DNA of 15,196 bases, taken from positions 1 through 15,196 of the forward strand of contig JAUXLW010000012.1 of assembly GCA_030623545.1 (NCBI GenBank), given 5' to 3'. Source of the DNA: Acidimicrobiia bacterium (GTDB lineage Bacteria > Actinomycetota > Acidimicrobiia > Spongiisociales > SHLN01). Within the stretch, counting starts at the first letter, position 1, and each line of letters opens with the position of its first letter. A model generated the notes under the pieces. It ran no database searches. It was not told the DNA's origin and saw only the letters and a list, made by a program, of their open reading frames with translations. A program made the position numbers and the translations under genes. Below are positions 1 to 7,820 of the stretch, piece by piece.

Positions 1-1813
1 CCCGCGCCACCACCTTCTTCATGACATCAACAACGACGGCCGCCAGCGTCTCGTCAAGCACCTGCTCTGGCTCGGGTGTCGCTTGGTACAAAACCGTGCC
101 GTTCTCATCCTCGATTCTTTCGATGAGGTACGGGTCGTTCTGGAGCCCGTAATTGGCGAGCGTCGAGTAAGCGGCGGCCATGTCGAGGGGGCTGACCTCA
201 CCGGTGCCGAGGGCAAGGGAAAACACCGGGATCAGCTCGGACGCAACTCCCATTCGGTTGGCCACTTCGGCGATTGCTTCCCCCCCGACCTCCACTCCGA
301 TCTGGGCAAACGTCGGGTTAGTAGACAGGTAAGTCGACGCCTCGAGGGTTCGCAGCTGGGGACTGCGTCCGCCGCCGACGGTCCACTTCAGACTCCCGCC
401 GGGGCCGCAGGGACTGGAGCACTCGATGACGAGAGGGTTGGATATGTTCCAGTAGGAGTTGAGGGAGCCGCCCTGCTCGAGATAGGCGATGAGAGCGAAA
501 GGCTTGAAAGCTGAGCCGGGCTGGCGTTGGCCCTCGGTGGCCAGGTTGTAGTCACGCTGGCCGGCTTCGAAATCTTCGCCGAAGTCGAGGCCGCCCGCCA
601 TCACCCGAATCGCCCCGGTGGCGTTTTCCACGGTCGTGATGGCACCGGTAGGTGCGGTGCCACCTCCCTCAGGGAGCGGTAGCCAGCTTCGGAGGAGCTG
701 ATTGGCTCGCTCCTGGAAATGAAAGTCCACCGTGGTCGTGATCCGGAGGCCCCCCTTGGCACCTGAGCCCAGCTCACATTCGATGTCGTCCGCCGGGCAG
801 CCAAAAATGGCGGTGAGCCGCTGCGTGTCGGTGACGCCCAGGACCGAGTCGAACTTGGGATCGTTCAGTAAGGCTCTTACCGCCGAGATGCGAATGAGCT
901 CGGCGGGCTCTTGAAAAACCTGGTGCGGGATGACCGACGAGGAGAGGGGAATCTGCTGGGCGGCCTCGGCCTCGGAAGCCGTGATGTATCCCAACTCCAC
1001 CATCTCTCTGAGCACATCGACCCGGCGGGCTTCCACCAACTCCTGGCCGATGAGGCCTATCTCGTTGGGGGTGGTGTCGCGGGGGTCGTACAGTGAGGGG
1101 TTACGGATGACCGTCGCCAGCGCGGCGGCCTCACCCACACTCAGATCATCGAGTTCCCGGCCGAAATACTCCAATCCGGCGGCGCGGATCCCGTAGGCGT
1201 TCCAGCCGAAATAAACCGAATTGAGGTAGAACTCCAAAATGGCGTCTTTGCTGTATTTGCGCTCCATCTCGGCAGCCCAGGCGATTTCAGCAATCTTGCG
1301 CTGAGCGGTCTTTTCTTTCCCGACGATGCCGAGGTTGCGCACCACTTGTTGGGTAATCGTCGACCCGCCCTGGATGGACGTTTGTCGCAGGGTTGCCACG
1401 GCAGCCCGCACCGTCGATGAGAAGTCGGCTCCCCGGTGCTCGAAAAAATCACCGTCCTCCGCCGCCAGGATGGCTCCATAGACGTGCTCAGGGACCTCGG
1501 AGATCGAAACCGGCAGGCTGCCCCGAAGGGAAAGCTGCGCGAGCTGGACCCCATCGGCCGAGTACAAATTGGAAGTTCGGCTCAGGTTGGGGAGCTCGGG
1601 GATGCCGCCCGGGTTGGTGGTGGGGATCAACTCCTCGTCGAGCCAGTCGTATGCCTGGGCCGCCGGGTTGGTGGTGAGAAAGCCGAAGAGACCGATCCAG
1701 GCTCCCATGAGCACCGTACCGACGATCAGGAGCGCGAGGGCAGGAACGAGCCGGTTGCGGCGCTCGCGCCACTCTGCCTGGTGAATAGTTGGTTGCGGGT
1801 TGCGGGAACGCAT
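1..1813 (-). CDS. Class A penicillin-binding protein (bifunctional transglycosylase/transpeptidase), C-terminus beyond window
   Basis: This enzyme polymerises and cross-links peptidoglycan on the outer face of the membrane. The frame is open for 604 codons and runs off base 1, so the end of the transpeptidase domain, including the KTG box, is outside the window. Visible in order: a basic cytoplasmic N-terminus; one membrane segment at about residues 22-46; a GT51 glycosyltransferase domain with EDGDFFEHRGAD, where Glu119 is the expected catalytic residue, followed by QGGSTITQQVVRNL; then a transpeptidase domain with SAFK (active-site Ser434) and STN (Ser497). I checked the translation block by block for most of the gene and found no stop or frameshift. 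The start used is ATG at 1813, just before the basic stretch and membrane helix; an in-frame ATG at 1861 would add 16 residues. The gene is divergent from the mutase gene. The class A assignment is firm; which paralogue it is cannot be told. Confidence 0.93.
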   Translation of the reverse strand, partial: MRSRNPQPTIHQAEWRERRNRLVPALALLIVGTVLMGAWIGLFGFLTTNPAAQAYDWLDEELIPTTNPGGIPELPNLSRTSNLYSADGVQLAQLSLRGSLPVSISEVPEHVYGAILAAEDGDFFEHRGADFSSTVRAAVATLRQTSIQGGSTITQQVVRNLGIVGKEKTAQRKIAEIAWAAEMERKYSKDAILEFYLNSVYFGWNAYGIRAAGLEYFGRELDDLSVGEAAALATVIRNPSLYDPRDTTPNEIGLIGQELVEARRVDVLREMVELGYITASEAEAAQQIPLSSSVIPHQVFQEPAELIRISAVRALLNDPKFDSVLGVTDTQRLTAIFGCPADDIECELGSGAKGGLRITTTVDFHFQERANQLLRSWLPLPEGGGTAPTGAITTVENATGAIRVMAGGLDFGEDFEAGQRDYNLATEGQRQPGSAFKPFALIAYLEQGGSLNSYWNISNPLVIECSSPCGPGGSLKWTVGGGRSPQLRTLEASTYLSTNPTFAQIGVEVGGEAIAEVANRMGVASELIPVFSLALGTGEVSPLDMAAAYSTLANYGLQNDPYLIERIEDENGTVLYQATPEPEQVLDETLAAVVVDVMKKVVAR

Positions 1814-1887
1814 CTGCCTGATTAGAGGGGACGGGGTGCCCGGTAGGTTCCCGGGTACCATTGCCGCCGATCAGCATATACCGATAC
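1814..1887. promoter_or_regulatory. Divergent intergenic region between the penicillin-binding protein and mutase genes
   Basis: These 74 bases separate two divergent starts and must hold or border both promoters. The mutase start has no Shine-Dalgarno sequence. A TATACC hexamer at 1877-1882 lies 5 bases before its ATG, which could be an imperfect -10 box giving a leaderless mRNA. No convincing -35 box was seen. On the minus strand a weak AGG lies just upstream of the ATG at 1813. The promoter elements are a guess; only the divergent arrangement is certain. Confidence 0.3.
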
Positions 1888-3447
1888 ATGGATAACTCCG
1901 CGAATTCCGCTTCTGGCGGCAGCATCCCCTTGCAAGCCGTTTACGGCCCTCCCGAGGTTTCTCGCCCGGCCGAGGAGCCGGGCGAGTACCCCTTTACCCG
2001 TGGGCCCTATCCGTCTATGTACCGCGGCAAATTGTGGACCATGCGCCAGTACGCCGGGTTCGGCAGCGCGGTGGAGACCAACCGTCGCTTCAAAGCGCTC
2101 CTCAGTGCCGGGCAAACCGGGCTCTCGGTGGCCTTTGACCTCCCAACCCAAATGGGCCTCGATAGCGACGATCCGCTCGCCGATGGCGAGGTAGGCATGG
2201 TGGGCGTGGCAATCGACTCGATCGAGGACATGCGAGCCCTCTTCGCCGACATTCCGCTGGGTGAAGTCACGACTTCGATGACGATCAACGCCACCGCCGG
2301 CGCGCTGCTTCTGCTGTACGAGTTGGTCGCCGAGGAGCAGGGGGTGGCGAAGGAAGACATCGGCGGCACAGTGCAAAACGACATTCTCAAGGAATACATC
2401 GCCCGCGGTACCTACATCTACCCCCCGGCGCCCTCCATGCGACTGGTGACCGACCTGTTCCAATATTGCGAGGAGCACCTCCCGGCCTGGAACACGATCT
2501 CGATCTCGGGCTATCACATCAGAGAAGCCGGCGCGACGGCGGCCCAGGAGATCGGGTTCACGCTCGCCAATGCACTGGCTTACGTGGCCGCCGCCGAAAA
2601 GGCCGGCCTGCCGGTGGATTCGTTCGCTCCCCGGTTGTCTTTCTTTTGGAATGCTCAGAGCAACTTCTTCGAGGAGATCGCCAAGTACCGGGCTGCCCGG
2701 CGGCTCTGGGCCAAGTTGATGCGCGAGCGGGTCGGGGCCACTGATCCCGCTTCCTGGCGGATGCGTTTTCACACCCAAACCGCCGGCAGCTCCCTGACCG
2801 CGCAGCAGCCGCTGACCAACGTTGTTCGCACCTCCCTCGAAGCCCTATCTGCGGTTCTGGGCGGCACCCAGTCGCTGCACACCAACGCCTTTGATGAGGC
2901 GCTCGGCTTGCCCACCGAGGGCGCGGCCACCCTTGCTTTGCGCACCCAGCAGATAATCGCCCACGAGTCGGGGGTGACCGACACGGTGGACCCGCTCGCC
3001 GGCTCCTACGTCGTCGAACACCTCACCGACGAGCTGGAGAAGGCCGCCGAGAAGATAATCGACCTCGTTGATCGCAGCGGGGGAGCAGTCGCTGCTATCG
3101 AAGCCGGCCTCATCCAGGGGCAGATCGAAGACTCGGCCTATCGGGTTGCTCAGGCCACCGAGTCGGGCGAGAGGATTGTCGTTGGTGTCAACCGGTTCCA
3201 ATCCGAAGACGGCCGGTCGGTCCCGGGACTGGTTGTCGACCCGACTGTGGAGACCGACCAGCGCAGCCGCTTGGCCACATTCAAGGAGGTGCGTGGCGAC
3301 GTGTCGCGAGATCTAGCTTCTCTGAAGACTGCAGCCGCAGGCGACACCAATCTGCTCATTCCAATGCGCGCCGCTTTGAAAGCCGGGGCGACCGTCGGCG
3401 AGGTGTCGGACGAGTTGCGCCAGGTGTTCGGCAGATATCGCCCATAG
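1888..3447 (+). CDS. Methylmalonyl-CoA mutase large (catalytic) subunit, without B12 domain
   Basis: Adenosylcobalamin-dependent acyl-CoA mutase, TIM-barrel catalytic subunit of 519 residues. It is predicted to interconvert methylmalonyl-CoA and succinyl-CoA. Family landmarks are clear: YPFTRGPYPSMYRG and WTMRQYAGFG near the N-terminus, GQTGLSVAFDLPTQMG, the core NDILKEYIARGTYIYPP, and SGYHIREAG with the catalytic His at residue 210. Tyr55 (in RQYAGF) and Arg173 (in EYIARG) match the carboxylate-binding Tyr89/Arg207 pair of Propionibacterium methylmalonyl-CoA mutase. Isobutyryl-CoA mutase has Phe and Gln there, so the methylmalonyl substrate is favoured. The protein ends before any DxHxxG cobalamin-binding domain, so a separate small subunit must be encoded outside the window. 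Start: ATG 1888, without Shine-Dalgarno; a TTG at 1861 in frame would add 9 residues. It converges on the carboxylase genes. Confidence 0.93.
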   Translation: MDNSANSASGGSIPLQAVYGPPEVSRPAEEPGEYPFTRGPYPSMYRGKLWTMRQYAGFGSAVETNRRFKALLSAGQTGLSVAFDLPTQMGLDSDDPLADGEVGMVGVAIDSIEDMRALFADIPLGEVTTSMTINATAGALLLLYELVAEEQGVAKEDIGGTVQNDILKEYIARGTYIYPPAPSMRLVTDLFQYCEEHLPAWNTISISGYHIREAGATAAQEIGFTLANALAYVAAAEKAGLPVDSFAPRLSFFWNAQSNFFEEIAKYRAARRLWAKLMRERVGATDPASWRMRFHTQTAGSSLTAQQPLTNVVRTSLEALSAVLGGTQSLHTNAFDEALGLPTEGAATLALRTQQIIAHESGVTDTVDPLAGSYVVEHLTDELEKAAEKIIDLVDRSGGAVAAIEAGLIQGQIEDSAYRVAQATESGERIVVGVNRFQSEDGRSVPGLVVDPTVETDQRSRLATFKEVRGDVSRDLASLKTAAAGDTNLLIPMRAALKAGATVGEVSDELRQVFGRYRP

Positions 3448-3456
3448 AAGAGCCAT

Positions 3457-3798
3457 GACTGCCGAGTCTCCTCTCCCACGGAGTGAAACGGAGTGGGGGA
3501 GGTTGGGAGGGGGTGGTTCCCAACAACGGCACCCTGAGCAGAGCGATGATGAGATCCGCGGGTTGAACCAAGAGCCACTCAGGCGCGCACCGGATCAGCA
3601 CTTAATTGTTGAGCACCGTCTCGGTTATGTCCTCCTGGGGGAGGACCGCCCGAACGAAGTGAGGGCGAGGAGGGGGAGCCGGAATTGGTGGGGACCGTTC
3701 CCCCCTTCCGTCACCGGCTGCGCCGGCGCCACCTTCCCCCGAGGGTAGGAGATCGGGCCCACTCCGCTCCGAAGACTCCACTCCGCAGGAGGGGACTG
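3457..3798 (+). repeat. Interspersed intergenic repeat, copy A, filling the convergent gap
   Basis: This copy fills nearly all of the gap between the convergent mutase and carboxylase genes (3448-3803); I see no credible gene in it. Bases 3493-3543 match 14809-14859 at 50 of 51 positions, and the 18-mer TGAGATCCGCGGGTTGAA at 3550-3567 recurs in copy B. A GACTGCCGA at 3457 and a tail at 3769-3795 (GAAGACTCC, then CTCCGCAGG) also recur. The two ends are imperfect inverted repeats: CGGAGTG occurs at 3479 and 3489, and its reverse complement CACTCCG at 3760 and 3779. That is a MITE-like or REP-like layout. It could act at mRNA 3' ends. Boundaries are approximate. Confidence 0.8.
3630..3727. terminator. 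Hairpin cluster between convergent genes, possible bidirectional terminator
   Basis: Four stem-loops follow one another inside repeat copy A: TCCTCC/GGAGGA with a 4-base loop (3630-3645), CGCCC/GGGCG (3647-3667), GGGGA/TCCCC (about 3690-3703) and CCGGC/GCCGG with a 3-base loop (3714-3726). They lie between two converging operons, where transcripts from both strands have to end. None is followed by a T run, so classical intrinsic termination is not shown. Protection of mRNA ends or Rho-dependent ending is equally possible. Confidence 0.35.
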
Positions 3799-3803
3799 CC
3801 TAT

Positions 3804-5537
3804 TCAGCGGATGATCGCCAGAACCGCGCCGGCTGAAACGGTGTCGCCGGGTTGGATCCGCAGGTCGACCAATTCGCCGCCCACCGGGGCCTTAACCTCG
3901 TTCTCCATTTTCATGGCTTCCAGGATGCAGATCATGTCTCCTTCGTGGACGGTTTCACCTGCTTTAACGGCCACCTTGACGATGGCGCCCTGCATGGGCG
4001 CGGTGACGATTCCCCCGTCGTCGCCTCCGGCACCGCTGCTCTGCAGCCGGGGTGGCCTCCGGGTCGGAGCGCCGCCGCCGAGCTGGCCTTCCGGGAACCA
4101 CATCCTCACGTCGAAGCGTCGTCCGCCGACCTCAACCGTCGCCTGCCGCTCCGTGGTTGATTCTTCTTCAGGAAGCGCTGGGCCCTCTTCCTGATCCAGA
4201 CCGGTGAGGTCTAGCTCCTGCTCGACGAAAGTCGTGTAATGACGCCCGGCCCTGAAGAGCTCGTTGTCGAGTATCCGGAGGTGAGCCGCGAGGGTGGTGG
4301 GGATTCCTCCGATTTGAAAGTCGGCGGCGGCTCTTTTTGCTTTGGCGATGGCCAGCTCGCGGGTGGGAGCCCACACGATCAGCTTGGCTGCCAGGTTGTC
4401 GTAGTAGGGACTCACGACCGCGCCGGCTTCGACTCCACTATCTACCCGGACTCCAAAACCTCCCGGCTCTCGATATTTCGTGATCCGCCCCGGCGCCGGC
4501 TGGAAATCCCGGGCAGGGTCCTCGGCGTTGATGCGCAGCTGAATGGCGTGGCCCCTGACCGGCACGTCCCATAGGTCAAGCTCGACTCCCATGGCCACCT
4601 CAAACTGGAGGCGGACCAGGTCGAGGCCGGTGACGAGCTCAGTCACCGGGTGTTCCACCTGGAGGCGGGTGTTCATCTCCAGGAAGTAGAAGGACTCTTC
4701 GCCCTCGAGGAGGAATTCGACTGTGCCGGCGTTCTGATACCCGCAGGCGTGGCCCACCGCCAGAGCCGCCTCGCCAATGGCGTCCCGAACTTCGTCGGTT
4801 AGTGAGGCTGCCGGGGCTTCTTCGAGGAGCTTCTGGTGGCGGCGTTGGCTGGTGCAGTCCCGTTCCCCGAGGAAGAATCCGCTGCCGGCCGAATCGAAGA
4901 TGATCTGGGCCTCAATGTGGCGCGGACGCTCGAGGTACTTCTCCAGGTAGACATCGGGACGCCCGAAGTAGGCGTCGGCTTCACGAGCTGCAGCTTCGAG
5001 AGCGTCGGCAATCTCACTCGCCCGACGAACGATGCGCATGCCCTTTCCGCCCCCGCCATGAGCGGCCTTGAGTGCGATCGGGTAGCCGTACTCGTCGGCG
5101 AAGTCGGTGACCTGGTCAGGATCCAACACCGGCTCAACTGTTCCCGGGACTCCAACGACGCCGACCGCGGTGGCGGTGCGTCGCGAGGCAATCTTGTCGC
5201 CCATCATGTCGATGGCTTCGGGGGGCGGGCCGATCCAGATCAGGCCGGCATCGATGACGCGGGCCGCGAATTCACTGTTCTCTGCCAGAAAGCCGTAGCC
5301 GGGGTGGATGGCTTCGGCGCCGGTCTCGAGCGCTACTCCGATTATCCGGTCGGCGTTCAAGTAAGACTCGGCCGCCGGAGCGGCCCCGATGTTCCACGCC
5401 TCATCTGCCACGGCAACATGCAAGGCGTCCCGGTCGATCTCTGAATAAACCGCGATGGTCCGCAGCCCCATCTCTTTGGCAGTGCGGGTGATGCGCACCG
5501 CAATCTCACCGCGGTTGGCGACGAGGACGGACTCCAT
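3804..5537 (-). CDS. Acyl-CoA carboxylase alpha subunit (biotin carboxylase + biotin carboxyl carrier)
   Basis: This 577-residue protein carboxylates its own biotin with ATP and bicarbonate, then hands the carboxyl group to the beta subunit. Domains: N-terminal biotin carboxylase fold starting ESVLVANRGEIAVRI; ATP-grasp with the glycine-rich loop HGGGGKGM (160-167) and EMNTRLQVEHPVTE (287-300); biotin carboxylase C-terminal domain to about 445; a Gly/Pro-rich linker near 485-508; and a biotinyl domain (508-577) with EAMKMENEV, where Lys543 is the biotinylated residue. No BT domain of the long mammalian-type alpha chain is evident, and the length fits actinobacterial AccA/PccA proteins. The ATG at 5537 overlaps the beta-subunit stop by one base (TGATG), so translation is probably coupled; an in-frame TTG lies one codon upstream. 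A dedicated biotin ligase is encoded next door. Whether it serves one or several carboxyltransferases is unknown. Confidence 0.95.
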   Translation of the reverse strand: MESVLVANRGEIAVRITRTAKEMGLRTIAVYSEIDRDALHVAVADEAWNIGAAPAAESYLNADRIIGVALETGAEAIHPGYGFLAENSEFAARVIDAGLIWIGPPPEAIDMMGDKIASRRTATAVGVVGVPGTVEPVLDPDQVTDFADEYGYPIALKAAHGGGGKGMRIVRRASEIADALEAAAREADAYFGRPDVYLEKYLERPRHIEAQIIFDSAGSGFFLGERDCTSQRRHQKLLEEAPAASLTDEVRDAIGEAALAVGHACGYQNAGTVEFLLEGEESFYFLEMNTRLQVEHPVTELVTGLDLVRLQFEVAMGVELDLWDVPVRGHAIQLRINAEDPARDFQPAPGRITKYREPGGFGVRVDSGVEAGAVVSPYYDNLAAKLIVWAPTRELAIAKAKRAAADFQIGGIPTTLAAHLRILDNELFRAGRHYTTFVEQELDLTGLDQEEGPALPEEESTTERQATVEVGGRRFDVRMWFPEGQLGGGAPTRRPPRLQSSGAGGDDGGIVTAPMQGAIVKVAVKAGETVHEGDMICILEAMKMENEVKAPVGGELVDLRIQPGDTVSAGAVLAIIR

Positions 5538-7084
5538 CAAAGGGGGATGTTTCCGTGTTTCTTCGGTGGTGGCGTCTCGCGCTTTGTGCGCAGCATGTCC
5601 AGGGCGCGAATCAACCGCGGCCTGATCTCTCGAGGTTCGACGACTTCGTCAACGAGGCCGATTTCGGCAGCCAGGTATGGGTTGTTGAACGTTGTTTCAT
5701 ATTCCTCGATGAGCTGTGAGCGCTGTTCATCACCGTCCTCGGCGGCAGCCAGTTCGCTGCGATGGATGATCTCCACCGCCCCCGGGGCGCCCATTACCGC
5801 GATCTCAGCCGACGGCCATGCATAGACAAGGTCGGCCCGCAAGCTACGCGAGTTCATCACCACGTAGGCACCGCCGTACGCCTTGCGGGTGATGACTGTG
5901 ATCTTCGGCACGGTTGCCTCGGCGTAGGCATACAGCAGTTTGGCTCCATGGCGGATGATGCCGCCATGTTCCTGATCAACCCCCGGGAGAAAGCCGGGCA
6001 CGTCCACGAACGTGACAATGGGGATATTGAAGGCATCGCAGAAGCGGACGAACCTGGCGGCCTTGACGGAGGCGTTGATGTCGAGCGTGCCGGCCAGTGC
6101 CGATGGCTGGTTGCCGACGATGCCCACGGTGTAACCGTCGAGGCGGGCCAAGCCCACAACAATGTTTTGGGCGAAGTGTTCGTGCACCTGGTAGAACTCT
6201 CCGTCGTCCACCACGAGCTGAAGCAGTCGGACCATGTCGTATGGCTGGTTCGATGAATCCGGAATGATGCTTGTGAGCTCTTCTTCCATGCGGTCCGGCT
6301 TATCGGTGGGAGTGAAGAAGGGTGTCGACTCCATGTTGTTGGCCGGGAGGAAACTGAGCAGATAGCGGACCTCTTCCAGCGCGGTGCGATCCTCGGATGC
6401 CACGAAGTGAGTTACGCCCGAGATTGCAGCGTGACTGTGGGCACCGCCAAGTTCCTCGAAGGTGACCTCCTCGCCCGTCACGGCTTTGATGACGTCTGGC
6501 CCGGTAATGAAAAGATGGCTCGTCTCATTTACCTGGTACACGAAGTCGGTGAGGGCTGGCGAGTAAACCGCACCCCCGGCGCATGGGCCCATGATGACTG
6601 AGATCTGTGGGATAACGCCGGAAGCCCGGACGTTGCGTTCGAAAATTCGCCCATAGCCGTCGAGCGACACTACGCCCTCCTGGATGCGGGCGCCCCCGGA
6701 GTCCTTGAGACCGATGAGGGGGGCTCCGACCTCGAGCGCCAGGTCCATCACCTTGGTGATCTTGTCGGCCACCACCTCGCCGAGGCTGCCGCCATAAACT
6801 GTGAAGTCCTCGGCGAAGATGAAGATCTTGCGGCCGTCGACGGTCCCCCATCCGGTGATGACCGCGTCTCCCAGCGGACGATTGCCCTGGATGCCGAACC
6901 CGGTGGCCTGGTGGCGGACCAGAGCGTCCATCTCCTGGAAGGAACCTTTGTCGAGGAGCATCTCGATCCGCTCGCGGGCAGTGTGCTTGCCCCGCTCATG
7001 CTGGCGGTCGATGGCCCGCTCGTGGGCCGCCGACGTTTCGGCACGGAGCTCCTGTAAGCGGCGGATTCGGTCGTCAGTGTTCAT
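5537..7084 (-). CDS. Acyl-CoA carboxylase beta subunit (carboxyltransferase, propionyl- or acetyl-CoA type)
   Basis: The 515-residue protein transfers carboxyl from carboxybiotin to an acyl-CoA. It shows the paired crotonase-like carboxyltransferase domains: an N-terminal part with ERIEMLLDKGSFQEMD, DFTVYGGSLGE, LKDSGGARIQEGV and MGPCAGGAVYSPALTDF, and a C-terminal part with VGNQPSALAG, FVDVPGFLPG, HGGIIRHGAKLLYAYAEATVPK and AWPSAEIAVMGAPGAVEII. The C-terminus KKHGNIPL is typical of propionyl-CoA carboxylase beta chains. However, the position after GGAY is Val408, where propionyl-specific enzymes usually have Asp, so the substrate is uncertain. Start: ATG 7084, with AAGGA 10 bases upstream. 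The frame is open much further upstream, but that extension has no family similarity and overlaps the divergent biotin ligase gene. It is the first gene of a two-gene unit with alpha. Confidence 0.95.
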   Translation of the reverse strand: MNTDDRIRRLQELRAETSAAHERAIDRQHERGKHTARERIEMLLDKGSFQEMDALVRHQATGFGIQGNRPLGDAVITGWGTVDGRKIFIFAEDFTVYGGSLGEVVADKITKVMDLALEVGAPLIGLKDSGGARIQEGVVSLDGYGRIFERNVRASGVIPQISVIMGPCAGGAVYSPALTDFVYQVNETSHLFITGPDVIKAVTGEEVTFEELGGAHSHAAISGVTHFVASEDRTALEEVRYLLSFLPANNMESTPFFTPTDKPDRMEEELTSIIPDSSNQPYDMVRLLQLVVDDGEFYQVHEHFAQNIVVGLARLDGYTVGIVGNQPSALAGTLDINASVKAARFVRFCDAFNIPIVTFVDVPGFLPGVDQEHGGIIRHGAKLLYAYAEATVPKITVITRKAYGGAYVVMNSRSLRADLVYAWPSAEIAVMGAPGAVEIIHRSELAAAEDGDEQRSQLIEEYETTFNNPYLAAEIGLVDEVVEPREIRPRLIRALDMLRTKRETPPPKKHGNIPL

Positions 7085-7118
7085 AATGCGCTGGTCCTTA
7101 GACCCTCGGAGAGCTCGC
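7085..7118. promoter_or_regulatory. 34-base divergent spacer between carboxylase beta and biotin ligase
   Basis: Only 34 bases separate the chosen starts, so at least one promoter must overlap coding sequence or the two must share one region. The spacer holds AAGGA on the minus strand (7095-7099), 10 bases before the beta-subunit ATG, and GGAGAG on the plus strand (7108-7113), 5 bases before the biotin ligase TTG. An ATG at 7086 is also in frame for the ligase, but its ribosome site would lie inside the beta-subunit gene and none is visible there. Confidence 0.5.
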
Positions 7119-7820
7119 TTGGCTACAGAATACGTCGCGAACCACCTGGACCGGGTCGCATCGACCCAGGACGAGGCCCGCAGCCGCTTTACAGGCCTGC
7201 CGCGGCTGGTGACTGCTGCGTTCCAAGAGCAGGGCAGGGGGAGGAGCGGATCGACCTGGCTCAACGCTCCGCGAGCTCTGGCGGCGTCGCTGGCGTTCCC
7301 CGTCGCCTGGCCGGCGGAGACGATTCCCCTCCTGACACTGATAGCGGGGATGGCGGCCCGCGGCGTGCTCAACGAGGAGCTGCGCTTCAAGTGGCCCAAT
7401 GATCTGGTGCAAGAGTCGGGCGGCAAGGTGGCCGGGCTGCTGGCTGAGATGAGTGGTGAGCTGGTCGTGATCGGGCTTGGCGCCAATCTCTACTGGCCAG
7501 AACCGCCCGTGGGAATGGCGGCTCTGGCTTCGACCGACCCGGGGGCCGCAACTGCGCCCCGCATCGCCGAGCAGTGGGCCGAGTTGTTGCTAGCGGGGGT
7601 GGCTTCCGGACCGGAGCTCTGGGACCGGGACGGCTACCGGGTGAGCTGTGTCACGCTCGGCACGGATGTGACCTGGGATGGTGGTGGCAAGGGTCGGGCG
7701 GTGGACATAGACGAGGCCGGCGGCCTGGTAGTTGAAACCCCGGGAGGTCTCACGACGCTGCGGTCTGGTCGGGTGAGCGAAGTGCGCCAGGCTACAGTCG
7801 ATGGAAAAGGAGCTCAGTGA
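7119..7820 (+). CDS. birA: Biotin--[acetyl-CoA carboxylase] ligase (biotin protein ligase)
   Basis: It activates biotin to biotinyl-AMP and attaches it to the carrier lysine of biotin-dependent carboxylases, here most likely Lys543 of the neighbouring alpha subunit. The 233-residue protein has RVASTQDEA near the start, the biotinyl-AMP loop GRGRSGSTW (39-47), KWPND (91-95), GGKVAGLLAE (101-110) and a VVIGLGANL strand, then a small C-terminal beta domain. There is no N-terminal helix-turn-helix, so it should not repress biotin genes as E. coli BirA does. The TTG start at 7119 is chosen because GGAGAG stands 5 bases upstream; ATG 7086 would add 11 residues. Its stop overlaps the next gene by 4 bases (GTGA), with AAAGGAG close upstream, so the two are probably co-translated. 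Confidence 0.93.
   Translation: MATEYVANHLDRVASTQDEARSRFTGLPRLVTAAFQEQGRGRSGSTWLNAPRALAASLAFPVAWPAETIPLLTLIAGMAARGVLNEELRFKWPNDLVQESGGKVAGLLAEMSGELVVIGLGANLYWPEPPVGMAALASTDPGAATAPRIAEQWAELLLAGVASGPELWDRDGYRVSCVTLGTDVTWDGGGKGRAVDIDEAGGLVVETPGGLTTLRSGRVSEVRQATVDGKGAQ

Noticed and set aside
1..1813. Possible frameshifts in the penicillin-binding gene, because short frames in other phases cover it
   Set aside because: The correct frame stays open to base 1 and joins GT51, SxxK and SxN motifs in order; it is partial only because the window ends.
1822..2778. Long open frame (318 codons) on the minus strand across the mutase gene
   Set aside because: It is fully antisense to a well-conserved mutase and its translation resembles no family. 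Long antisense frames are expected in GC-rich coding DNA.
1888..3447. Isobutyryl-CoA mutase large subunit
   Set aside because: The Phe/Gln pair expected for isobutyryl-CoA is Tyr55/Arg173 here, the methylmalonyl type.
3356..3601. Minus-strand frames in repeats A and B that share the peptide LLRVPLLGTTPSQPPPLR
   Set aside because: The shared peptide only reflects the nucleotide repeat. Copy C has a one-base deletion in the same stretch that breaks the frame, and there is no start context.
3455..3748. 97-codon plus-strand frame inside repeat copy A
   Set aside because: Lies wholly in the repeat, full of hairpins and G runs, and not preserved as a frame in copy B.
7085..7486. N-terminal extension of carboxylase beta up to 7486
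   Set aside because: The extra 134 residues show no family similarity and lie antisense to biotin ligase; ATG 7084 gives the normal family length.
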